In this document: one piece after another, positions 6,397 to 12,582 of the stretch
Position numbering within the stretch: the stretch's first letter is position 1
Layout of the letters: each line of letters starts with the position of its first letter
Assembly: GCA_030043495.1 (NCBI GenBank)
Contig: JASHXO010000186.1
Span: forward strand, 1 to 12,582
Reading direction: 5' to 3'
From: Candidatus Rhabdochlamydia sp.
Lineage (GTDB): Bacteria; Chlamydiota; Chlamydiia; Chlamydiales; Rhabdochlamydiaceae
Length of the DNA stretch: 12,582 bases
Position numbers and translations under genes: made by a program
The notes under the pieces: model-generated
Databases searched by the model: none
What the model saw: the letters and a program-made list of their open reading frames with translations, nothing else
What the model was told of the DNA's origin: nothing

Positions 6397-7824
6397 ATGG
6401 AAATCGAAGTCATTTTAAAATTTCTGGTGCTCATCGTTGGTTTCTACATGGCGTGGAATATCGGCGCTAATGACGTATCCAATGCGATGGGCACATCGGT
6501 CGGTTCCGGCGCTTTGACCTTGAGAAGAGCCGTGCTCGTTGCTGCGATCCTCGAATTTAGCGGCGCTTATTTTGTCGGAGCTAACGTATCTGAAACAATG
6601 CAGCGTGGGCTGATCGATACTGACATGTTCATCACAGAACCGCTGATTCTGATTCTGGGAATGTGCGCTGCTTTGTTTGGAACGAGCATTTGGCTCCAGA
6701 TTGCTTCCTATTTTGGCTGGCCAGTATCAACGACCCATGCCATAGTTGGCGCAATTTTAGGATTTGGCGCTTTGATCGGCGGCTTTGATGCGATCCAATG
6801 GGTCGAGGTCGGATCCATCGCTTTAAGTTGGATTATCTCGCCTGTAGTTTCGGCAATCATTTCCTATCTTGTTTTTAGTATTTTGCAGCGCAATATTCTC
6901 TACGCGATGAATCCCACAGAAGCGACCAAAAAGTTCATCCCCCTCCTTGTCTTCATTGTCTTAAGCACCTTTACACTTAGTTTAATCTTTAATGGATTGC
7001 AAAACCTCAATCTCAACATCAGTTTCTCCGAGGCCTTAGGGCTCTCTATCATTATCGGAATTGCTGCAAGCGCGATCGCCTATCTTTTTGTACGCAGAAT
7101 TCCTCTTCCCGAGATCGATACCCGCCCCCCTTCGCGTTATCTTCCACAAACAGTTGTCAGCTTGGAAAAAGCGATCAAACATTTGCAGCGAGTCCAAGTG
7201 GCCTCTTTTGATGCTACTCACGACAAAGTCAGTCATCTTCTCGATGAAGTCCGCGAACTTTCAAATCAAATGCGCCAAGAGACAAGTTTTTCAGAACGCG
7301 CTTCGGAATACCGCTCTGTCGAAAAAATGTTCGTTTACCTGCAGATTTTAAGCGCATGTTTCGTTGCATTTGCCCATGGTGCCAATGATGTCGCTAATGC
7401 AATCGGACCGGTTGCTGCAGTGCTTGACGTCATTAAAAATGGGATCATCTCCGATGTTGCTACTATTCCTTCTTGGTTATTAGCATTTGGAGGACTCGGC
7501 ATCGTTGTCGGTCTGGCGACTTGGGGTTGGCGTGTCATCGAAACGATCGGCAAAAAAATTACGGAGCTCACACCGACACGCGGTTTCTGTGCTGAATTTG
7601 GTGCTGCAACGACGATTTTGATTGCTTCTAAGCTCGGTTTGCCAATTTCCACGACGCATTGCCTCGTCGGCGCTGTGTTGGGAGTCGGGCTGGCGCGGGG
7701 CATGCGAGCTTTGAATCTCAATATGCTTCGCGACATTATCCTTTCCTGGATCATCACCATTCCCGCAAGCGCCGCAATGAGCATACTGCTCTTTTATGCT
7801 CTGCGCGCTATTTTCATAGGTTAA
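6397..7824 (+). CDS. pit: Inorganic phosphate transporter, Pit family
   Basis: This 475-residue inner-membrane permease imports phosphate (in Pit proteins, as a metal-phosphate or with a cation). The two inverted halves each carry the family signature: NIGANDVSNAMGTSVGSGAL (about 21-40) and HGANDVANAIGPVAA (about 327-341). Each half also has a PVSTTHAIVGA / PISTTHCLVGA motif (109-119 and 416-426). About ten to twelve hydrophobic segments are visible, with a soluble charged loop at about 235-310 between the halves. The protein is full length. An AAGGA abuts the ATG with no spacer, unusually close, but no better start exists before M18. It is translated right after the DUF47 gene and shares its promoter. 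Confidence 0.95.
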   Translation: MEIEVILKFLVLIVGFYMAWNIGANDVSNAMGTSVGSGALTLRRAVLVAAILEFSGAYFVGANVSETMQRGLIDTDMFITEPLILILGMCAALFGTSIWLQIASYFGWPVSTTHAIVGAILGFGALIGGFDAIQWVEVGSIALSWIISPVVSAIISYLVFSILQRNILYAMNPTEATKKFIPLLVFIVLSTFTLSLIFNGLQNLNLNISFSEALGLSIIIGIAASAIAYLFVRRIPLPEIDTRPPSRYLPQTVVSLEKAIKHLQRVQVASFDATHDKVSHLLDEVRELSNQMRQETSFSERASEYRSVEKMFVYLQILSACFVAFAHGANDVANAIGPVAAVLDVIKNGIISDVATIPSWLLAFGGLGIVVGLATWGWRVIETIGKKITELTPTRGFCAEFGAATTILIASKLGLPISTTHCLVGAVLGVGLARGMRALNLNMLRDIILSWIITIPASAAMSILLFYALRAIFIG

Positions 7825-7838
7825 TATAGCAATAAGAA

Positions 7839-7885
7839 TGGCGTTGTTCTCGGTGGTTAAGAAATGCATTTACGCAACAACGCCA
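7839..7885. terminator. Hairpin between convergent pit and hemH
   Basis: TGGCGTTGTT (7839-7848) is exactly complementary to AACAACGCCA (7876-7885), with a 27-base loop. It lies between the pit stop (7822-7824) and the last codons of hemH, whose stop is at 7870-7872. The right arm is therefore inside the hemH coding sequence. It may terminate pit transcription and possibly both strands, but no T-run follows on either side. Confidence 0.4.
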
Positions 7886-8928
7886 ATACAGCAATTGAAA
7901 AAATTTCTCCTGATTTCTTGTGCTTGGAATCGCTTCGGAATCCATGTTTTTTTTCGAACCAGCATTGAGTTTTTTATTTCTTGCTGCCCTTGGAAAAGTG
8001 CAGCGATCGAATCGATCCATTCTTCCCTCCGATTGAGCGCAGGACAACGATAGGCCTGCATCCCGGCTTTGCGAATCAAGGGAAGGTACAATTCTTGGAT
8101 CTCATAAAGAGTCTCAATGTGGTCGGACGTGAAGCTCAAAGGAACGACCACGCAATTTTTTCGTTCTTTCCCCCATTCATCAATCGTCTTACAAGCATCC
8201 GCTGTATAAGGACGGATCCATTCCTCTTTTCCAAATTGGGATTGATAGCTCAATTTGGCAAGGGCTTGAGGAAAATGCTGTTTCAATTGCGTAAAAGTAA
8301 GTAAGCATTCGCTTTCATACGGATCTCCAGTATCGATAAATTTTTGGGGAAGGCCATGCGCGGAAAATAGAAGAACTGTTTCCTCTTCTCTCAATCCTTT
8401 TTCTACAATAAAATCTCGCAGGCACGTTTCAAAAGCATGGATATAAGAAGGTTCATCGGGATAGGACTTGACCCATGATAATTTATTGACAATTAAAGCA
8501 GAGAAATGGGCTTTGAACCACAGGGCAATGCTTCCCGTTGTCGCATAACTGAACTGAGGAAACATGGGAAAGACACGGATCTTTTCGACATCGCTTAAGT
8601 TCTCAATTTTCTCGATAAATTTAGCATGGGTCTTTGACAAATAACGATGAAAGACCATCACCTCAGCACCAATTTTTTGGCCCACTTTTTCAGCAATGGC
8701 TTCCGTGTCCTCGAAAATGGGAGATTTTTCTCCAATCAATGCATAATCAGGAGCAACTTTTTTCGTTCTTTTTTTTGCCACTCGCGTAAACAATATCCGG
8801 TGCAGAAAATCCGGAAAAGGAGTACGCAGAACTTCCTTGTCTGTCAGTAGTTCAATTAAAAATTCCTCTATTTCGTTTAAGTCGCGAGGTCCACCAAAAT
8901 TGACAAGAAGATAAGCTTTTTTTTTCAT
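7870..8928 (-). CDS. hemH: Ferrochelatase (haem synthase)
   Basis: The enzyme inserts ferrous iron into the tetrapyrrole macrocycle in the last steps of haem synthesis. The 352-residue protein has YLLVNFGGPRD at the N-terminus, FPMFPQFSYATTGS, VLLFSAHGLPQKFIDTGDPYESEC (metal-site H191), YQSQFGKEEWIRPYT and VVPLSFTSDHIETLYEIQELY (E272), followed by YRCPALNRREEWIDSIA. All key motifs are present. I start at 8928 (MKKKAYLLVNFGG) because the family begins right at LLVNFGGP and an AGG lies upstream. The frame is open back to 9009 only because it runs through the left arm of a large palindrome. The C-terminus extends about 40 residues past IAALF, slightly longer than typical, and its last codons lie in the hairpin shared with pit. 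From memory the counterpart is CT485 (hemZ). Confidence 0.94.
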   Translation of the reverse strand: MKKKAYLLVNFGGPRDLNEIEEFLIELLTDKEVLRTPFPDFLHRILFTRVAKKRTKKVAPDYALIGEKSPIFEDTEAIAEKVGQKIGAEVMVFHRYLSKTHAKFIEKIENLSDVEKIRVFPMFPQFSYATTGSIALWFKAHFSALIVNKLSWVKSYPDEPSYIHAFETCLRDFIVEKGLREEETVLLFSAHGLPQKFIDTGDPYESECLLTFTQLKQHFPQALAKLSYQSQFGKEEWIRPYTADACKTIDEWGKERKNCVVVPLSFTSDHIETLYEIQELYLPLIRKAGMQAYRCPALNRREEWIDSIAALFQGQQEIKNSMLVRKKTWIPKRFQAQEIRRNFFNCCIGVVA

Positions 8929-8931
8929 ACT

Positions 8932-9101
8932 AACCTGAGTTTTGGGTTGCTTTTCATAGAGGATTGTCGTGGATTTCGCGGCGATTTCTGTTCCTTTCGA
9001 TGCGGACAATAGTCCGAAGGTGCCTATGGCCGCATCGAAAGGAACAGAAATCGCCCGAAAGACGCGATAAGACTCTATAAAATGAACCCAAAACTCAGGT
9101 T
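8932..9101. repeat. About 170-bp imperfect palindrome between the F-box gene and hemH
   Basis: The outer arms AACCTGAGTTTTGGGTT (8932-8948) and AACCCAAAACTCAGGTT (9085-9101) are exact 17-base inverse complements. An inner pair, 8981-9005 and 9030-9054, is exact over 25 bases. The stretches between them (8949-8980 and 9055-9084) are related but diverged and differ in length by 2 bases. The 24-base centre holds a small hairpin GGAC-aata-GTCC (9004-9015). It fills the whole gap between the F-box stop (9103) and the hemH start. It could be a non-autonomous transposable element remnant, a decayed inverted duplication, or a strong transcript-end hairpin. No convincing target-site duplication is visible. 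Confidence 0.85.
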
Positions 9102-9102
9102 G

Positions 9103-11397
9103 CTAGCCTGAGCTCAGGTGCAGTATATATTGAGAGTGCTCCAAATGGAAGAAGTTTATTGAAGGATATAATTTTATAAGTGTAGACAAATCATGGATCG
9201 CGTTAGCGTGTAATATTTTCCATTTCTGAATCGCAAGGGGTTGGTGGAGATAAGAGCGCAATCGGTCCAATTTTTCGTTATTGTGGATCGTGTGAGATTG
9301 GGAAGAAGTTGTATTTTCCAATGAAGATCTTTTCCTTTTCTTTGATTTTGTCAATTGTTCACAAGGTTGAATGCATTGAAAAAAAGGAGAATCAAAAATG
9401 ATTTGAAGATCGTTTGGAGACAAAATTCCTCTTTCAGCTAAATCACGAGAAGAACAACTCAAGCGATGCTGATATTCTTCTTCTAGAACAATCCCAAGAT
9501 TTTCAAGCAGTAGACAAAGATCGTTGCCCCAATACTCTTTTAAGCAGTTTTTAAATTCTAGAACTTGATTTTCCAATGCTAATGGGTTAGATTTTATCTG
9601 GAATTGAACGTTGGATGAACGGGGAAGTCGCAAACTGGAAAGCCATGATTGATATAGAAGGTTTTTTCCTAAGATTTTCCAAAATATCTGATTAACGTAT
9701 TGGTCTTTGAGAGTCAGTTGACAAAGTTTATGAAAAATAGGAAGACGGTCTTTTGAGTCTTGCAGTAATACTTCAATGCAAACTTCTATCTGCACTCGAG
9801 AAATAATTTCCAGGGATAAAGTGGATATTTCTCTTTCTGATGCCTGAGGGGTTAAGCGATGATAGAAAGAATATAATTTGTAAAAATGTTGAGATAGGCG
9901 TTGTCTAAAATCAGGATGAATTGTTGCAGCTAATTGCTGAACAGTGTCGCGTAAAAAATGAGCCTCAGCATCGGCCATCTGCTTCAAAACGTTGAGATTT
10001 TCCTTAAGAACAAAAAGGGAATAAGGTGCCCTTGAAGGGGCATTAAAATCTTTGATCTCGACTCCTAAGGGATCATTCTTCAAAAAGAACTTGCCCTGTT
10101 GATAGTCGAAATATCCACAACGGCCCACTCCAACCCAAGAAAACCCATTTTCATTCCAGACGATCTTCTTACTATAACTATGCAAAATAAATTGATCTTC
10201 AAGATTCCAGACTTTCATTTCTCTTGCGTCATTTATCAGGAGTTGGTCTCCATAAAGTAGAAGATCAGAGATCGGGCTACCTAAATGGATCTTTTTTATT
10301 CCTTTGTTTTCCTTTAGGTTGAAGAAATGGATTGTGCCATTAGGATCGCGGCACCCTACGATCAGAATCTCTTCTTTATAAATGGCTAAAGAACAAATGT
10401 CCTTTGTATCTGCGCCTACTACGATAGTTCTTAACTTTTCACCAGTGTCGTAATTAAAGATGTTGATAGCAGAATTTCTAACTTCAGAATGATCTGAAAT
10501 TACAAAAACTCTATCTTTGATCACATTAATGTGACTATAATTACGATAATTAGGATCACTTATTGTTCGTAATATCTTTTCTGTCCCTGGATCCCAAATT
10601 TTTACAGAATGCGAATGCGAGATAAGAATGTGTTCGCCGTGGATATGTATCCTATAACAACGGCCATCATGAATTTGTAACTTTTTCCACAATTTTCCAT
10701 TTTGAAGGTCAAACAACTGAATTGTGTAACCATCATTTTCTCCTATGGGTACAACCAACTTCTCTTCCCACAGGCAGATCTGTGCTGTATCTTCGTTATT
10801 ATGGATTTCGAAAATCAGCTTTCCACTTGGAACATCCCAGATCTTAAATTCACCTTTAAATCTACCAATTACTCGCTCGCCTGTGCACTGAATTTCCTCT
10901 AAGTCATAACCACAATCAAATGTTTGCAAGATTTTTTTGTTCTCAATATCGCAAACCTGAATCGTTTTATCCTTGAAGGTCGTAATGAGATATTTTCCAT
11001 GGTCGCTCGTTGAAATTAAATTTATTTTCCCGAATGCATAATTGTCACGATCAAGGATATAAGAATAATATCTATTATTTTTTATGTTGCTCTCTATTCC
11101 CTTTAGCTCTCGAAAGGACTGCTTAAATGATTTGTTTATATTTTTTTTGTAATGGGGAAAATAGCTTCCCAAAAACAAATTCCATCCAGGAGCATCAATA
11201 GATAGGATATAGCACGATCTATTCACTAAGCCAAAGTTGATGAGATCTTTGCGCGTGTGCAATTCTGAAACAATTGTCAGCCAGATTTCCCTTGGAATAC
11301 TATTCATGATTAGCATTAATCTTGCTTTATCGTGCTCTAAGCTGCTTTCTAAGCATAAATTTTGTTTGATTTGATGTTGATATTTTTGTATGGTCAT
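9103..11397 (-). CDS. F-box / WD40-repeat protein, candidate host-directed effector
   Basis: This 764-residue protein has no signal peptide or membrane segment. Residues about 33-75 are an F-box (SIPREIWLTIVSELHTRKDLINFGLVNRS in two parts, ending at W72), the domain that binds Skp1 in eukaryotic SCF ubiquitin ligases. Residues about 124-410 hold seven WD-like blades whose ends read TIQVCD (145), EFKIWD (183), TIQLFD (225), SVKIWD (264), INIFNY (311), TIHFFN (355) and EMKVWN (393), consistent with one seven-bladed propeller. Residues about 460-764 are mostly helical and unrecognised, with a basic cluster KSKKRKR at 684-690 resembling a nuclear localisation signal. GGAAG lies 6 bases before the ATG, supporting this start. 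Base composition looks richer in A+T than the neighbouring metabolic genes. F-box proteins occur in amoeba-associated bacteria; secretion and the target are inference. Confidence 0.82.
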   Translation of the reverse strand: MTIQKYQHQIKQNLCLESSLEHDKARLMLIMNSIPREIWLTIVSELHTRKDLINFGLVNRSCYILSIDAPGWNLFLGSYFPHYKKNINKSFKQSFRELKGIESNIKNNRYYSYILDRDNYAFGKINLISTSDHGKYLITTFKDKTIQVCDIENKKILQTFDCGYDLEEIQCTGERVIGRFKGEFKIWDVPSGKLIFEIHNNEDTAQICLWEEKLVVPIGENDGYTIQLFDLQNGKLWKKLQIHDGRCYRIHIHGEHILISHSHSVKIWDPGTEKILRTISDPNYRNYSHINVIKDRVFVISDHSEVRNSAINIFNYDTGEKLRTIVVGADTKDICSLAIYKEEILIVGCRDPNGTIHFFNLKENKGIKKIHLGSPISDLLLYGDQLLINDAREMKVWNLEDQFILHSYSKKIVWNENGFSWVGVGRCGYFDYQQGKFFLKNDPLGVEIKDFNAPSRAPYSLFVLKENLNVLKQMADAEAHFLRDTVQQLAATIHPDFRQRLSQHFYKLYSFYHRLTPQASEREISTLSLEIISRVQIEVCIEVLLQDSKDRLPIFHKLCQLTLKDQYVNQIFWKILGKNLLYQSWLSSLRLPRSSNVQFQIKSNPLALENQVLEFKNCLKEYWGNDLCLLLENLGIVLEEEYQHRLSCSSRDLAERGILSPNDLQIIFDSPFFQCIQPCEQLTKSKKRKRSSLENTTSSQSHTIHNNEKLDRLRSYLHQPLAIQKWKILHANAIHDLSTLIKLYPSINFFHLEHSQYILHLSSG
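9107..9118. repeat. 12-bp perfect palindrome CCTGAGCTCAGG at the end of the F-box gene
   Basis: CCTGAGCTCAGG is self-complementary. It repeats the CCTGAG / CTCAGG motif that forms the outer tips of the large palindrome (8934-8939 and 9094-9099). It encodes part of the last residues (LSSG) of the F-box protein, so the repeat may have supplied or altered that C-terminus. Confidence 0.6.
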
Positions 11398-11420
11398 ATT
11401 CGCTTCCAGAAAAAAATAGC

Positions 11421-11426
11421 CATCTT
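11421..11426 (-). promoter_or_regulatory. Possible -10 element of the F-box gene
   Basis: Read on the minus strand, TAAGAT lies 24 bases before the F-box start codon in the 81-base spacer between the divergent F-box and solute-binding genes. No good -35 box stands at the right distance (a TTGATA is 21 bases upstream), so this is a weak call. Confidence 0.25.
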
Positions 11427-11478
11427 ACCAAAAAAAGTAATCCCGAACTATCAAAATCCATTTTTAGACGTGAGCTTG

Positions 11479-12258
11479 ATGTATAATACGGTTTCTTCAT
11501 TTTTGATTTTGATTCTGCTCACTCTGCTCAGCTGCAGTAAAAGCTCGAATGGTGGACGCCGCGTTGGGGTCGATCCCTATTGGTTCCCACTTGATTTGGG
11601 CAGTCGAAATAACAACGTGACCGCCTTTTCTACAGAGCTTCTTACAGAAATTGGCAAGATTGAAAAAATTCCTTTTGTAAAGGTGAGTGCACACTGGAAT
11701 GATCTGATGGAAGGATTGCAAAAGGATCAATATGAAGCGATCCTCTCGTCGATGACTCCGTACATCTTTAACAAGTCATTGTTCGACTTTTCCGATATCT
11801 ATCTGCCTCTGGGGCCTGTCCTTGTCGTGCCTGTCCAATCAAAGATCCAGTCTTTAGATGATTTGAACGGAAAAGAAATTGCTGTCATCTCGGGATCCAC
11901 CAGCGCTTTGATTTTGGAAAAAAGCCAAGGTGTTTTAATCCGTGACTACGATTCGGTTCCCAAAGCCCTAAATGATATTCTAATTGGCATTGTTGATGGA
12001 GCTTTGATCGATATTCTCTCTGCAGTGGCTTATTGCCGAGACCTCTATCAAGGAGAACTTAAAATCGCCACAGGGCCGCTTAACGATGAAGGATTAAGAT
12101 TAATTACAAAACACAATGCCACGCCCAACCTTGTTAAAGGTTTCAATGATGGGCTTGCCAAGATGAAAAAAGATGGCTCTTACTTTAAACTTCTCGATAA
12201 ATGGAGCCTGCAAGAATCTGTCTCTTCCTCGAAAAAGCAGCTAAGCAAGTCCTCTTAA
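11479..12258 (+). CDS. Amino-acid ABC transporter substrate-binding lipoprotein (SBP family 3)
   Basis: This 259-residue protein has a lipoprotein signal: MYNTVSSFLILILLTLLSC, with LLSC as lipobox and C19 as the lipidated residue. The mature part follows the family 3 layout: RVGVDPYWFPLDLG, FSTELLTEIGK, WNDLMEGLQKDQYEAILSSMTPY, SDIYLPLGPVLVVP, IQSLDDLNGKEIAVISGST, the hinge region VDGALIDILSAVAYC and the closing FNDGLAKMKKDGSYFKLLDKW. It should capture an amino acid in the periplasm for an ABC importer; no permease or ATPase gene is in the window. The frame opens at 11362, but only the ATG at 11479 puts the lipobox at a sensible distance; its Shine-Dalgarno is weak. Chlamydial relatives are ArtJ (CT381) and the CT486 protein; the ligand cannot be assigned from sequence alone. 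Confidence 0.88.
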   Translation: MYNTVSSFLILILLTLLSCSKSSNGGRRVGVDPYWFPLDLGSRNNNVTAFSTELLTEIGKIEKIPFVKVSAHWNDLMEGLQKDQYEAILSSMTPYIFNKSLFDFSDIYLPLGPVLVVPVQSKIQSLDDLNGKEIAVISGSTSALILEKSQGVLIRDYDSVPKALNDILIGIVDGALIDILSAVAYCRDLYQGELKIATGPLNDEGLRLITKHNATPNLVKGFNDGLAKMKKDGSYFKLLDKWSLQESVSSSKKQLSKSS

Positions 12259-12302
12259 ATCTTTATAGAAAAGTTCAAATTGAAATTTCTTATAAAGATT
12301 TA
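12256..12302. terminator. Bidirectional hairpin between two convergent solute-binding protein genes
   Basis: TAAATCTTTATA (12256-12267, beginning at the stop codon of the upstream gene) is the exact inverse complement of TATAAAGATTTA (12291-12302), with a 23-base loop. The position between two convergent genes suggests a shared terminator. The stem is AT-only apart from one pair, so it is not very stable. Confidence 0.5.
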
Positions 12303-12331
12303 AATCGTCAACTTCGCATTTATTAATCTGC

Positions 12332-12582
12332 TTACTGCCCAGTCGCGTCAAAGACAAAGGGAATGCCTTGCTGCTTAAGGTACTCCTGCTGTTGTCTGAA
12401 GTATTTGTTCGCGAGCTCAGAGAAGCCGCCTTCGGCGCGAAAATCTTTTAAAAAAGCGTTCACTTGCGTTTTTAATTCAAGATCGGATTTATTGAGACCA
12501 ATCGCCCAATTTTGTATATCAAATGGGGTCAAGTTAGCTTTCGTTTCTTTTGAATATTTTTGCCAATTTTTTAAAATCGAGA
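12332..12582 (-). CDS. C-terminal part of a second amino-acid-binding protein (SBP family 3), cut by the window edge
   Basis: The minus-strand frame is open from the right window edge (reading SILKNWQKYSKETKANLTPF) to a TAA at 12332-12334, so about 83 C-terminal residues are present and the start lies outside. The segment FDIQNWAIGLNKSDLELKTQVNAFLKDFRAEGGFSELANKYF (two adjoining pieces) matches the end of family 3 solute-binding proteins, where WAIG.. precedes the last helices and FLK..RAEGGF..LANKYF closes the domain. A short tail (QQQEYLKQQGIPFVFDATGQ) follows. It is convergent with the lipoprotein gene upstream. The two may be diverged paralogues of one importer set, but only the last third is visible. 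Confidence 0.75.
   Translation of the reverse strand, partial: SILKNWQKYSKETKANLTPFDIQNWAIGLNKSDLELKTQVNAFLKDFRAEGGFSELANKYFRQQQEYLKQQGIPFVFDATGQ

Noticed and set aside
7335..7869. Minus-strand open frames of 149 and 129 codons over the pit gene
   Set aside because: They are antisense to the well-supported Pit transporter and have no recognisable protein features.
8929..9009. Longer ferrochelatase start at 9009
   Set aside because: The 27 extra residues are encoded by the left arm of the palindrome, and the family starts at the ATG at 8928, which has an upstream AGG.
11482..11487. Perfect TATAAT hexamer at the start of the solute-binding protein gene
   Set aside because: It overlaps codons 2-3 (Tyr-Asn). 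A start site downstream of it would remove the signal peptide, and no -35 box stands 17 bases upstream.
1..12582. CRISPR array, tRNA or rRNA genes, and full insertion sequences
   Set aside because: I saw no regularly spaced repeats, cloverleaf-like segments or transposase motifs in either strand.

Overview
The window looks like chromosomal DNA of an environmental (amoeba-associated) member of the phylum Chlamydiae. From memory, the order nifU-like / nifS-like / gpmA / S4 pseudouridine synthase matches C. trachomatis CT720-CT723. The DUF47 + Pit phosphate permease pair resembles CT691-CT692. Ferrochelatase beside a family 3 amino-acid-binding protein resembles CT485-CT486. The phosphoglycerate mutase carries the long insertion before its ELNER motif that I recall from chlamydial GpmA. 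A large eukaryote-like F-box/WD40 gene fits a symbiont or parasite of protists rather than the reduced animal chlamydiae. I cannot name the genus.

Layout: (1) 1-1392 (+): a protein, open at the left window edge, with a Gln-rich N-terminus and a formylglycine-enzyme-like (SUMF1) domain lacking the catalytic cysteines. (2) 3999-1387 (-): a tightly overlapping operon gpmA > nifS-like > nifU-like. The NifS-like protein has lost the PLP lysine and the IscU half of the NifU-like protein has lost its three cluster cysteines, so the classical assembly chemistry is doubtful; the NifU C-terminal CxxC domain is intact. (3) 4108-5539 (+): an RsuA/RluB-family rRNA pseudouridine synthase and a signal-peptide-bearing histidine phosphatase, ending in a long hairpin. 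(4) 5715-7824 (+): a DUF47 PhoU-like protein and a Pit phosphate transporter behind a good sigma-70-type promoter. (5) 8928-7870 (-): ferrochelatase, convergent with pit across a hairpin. (6) 8932-9101: an approximately 170-bp imperfect palindrome. (7) 11397-9103 (-): a 764-residue F-box + seven-bladed WD40-like protein with a basic nuclear-localisation-like motif. (8) 11479-12258 (+) and 12582-12332 (-): two convergent amino-acid-binding proteins of ABC importers around a shared hairpin; the second is cut by the window edge.

Most genes are chlamydial housekeeping (glycolysis, Fe-S maturation, rRNA modification, phosphate uptake, haem, amino-acid uptake). The accessory element is the F-box/WD40 gene with the palindrome at its 3' end, lying between ferrochelatase and a solute-binding protein that I recall as neighbours in C. 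trachomatis. It has the architecture of a complete SCF ubiquitin-ligase substrate receptor and is the best candidate for an undescribed host-interaction protein here.
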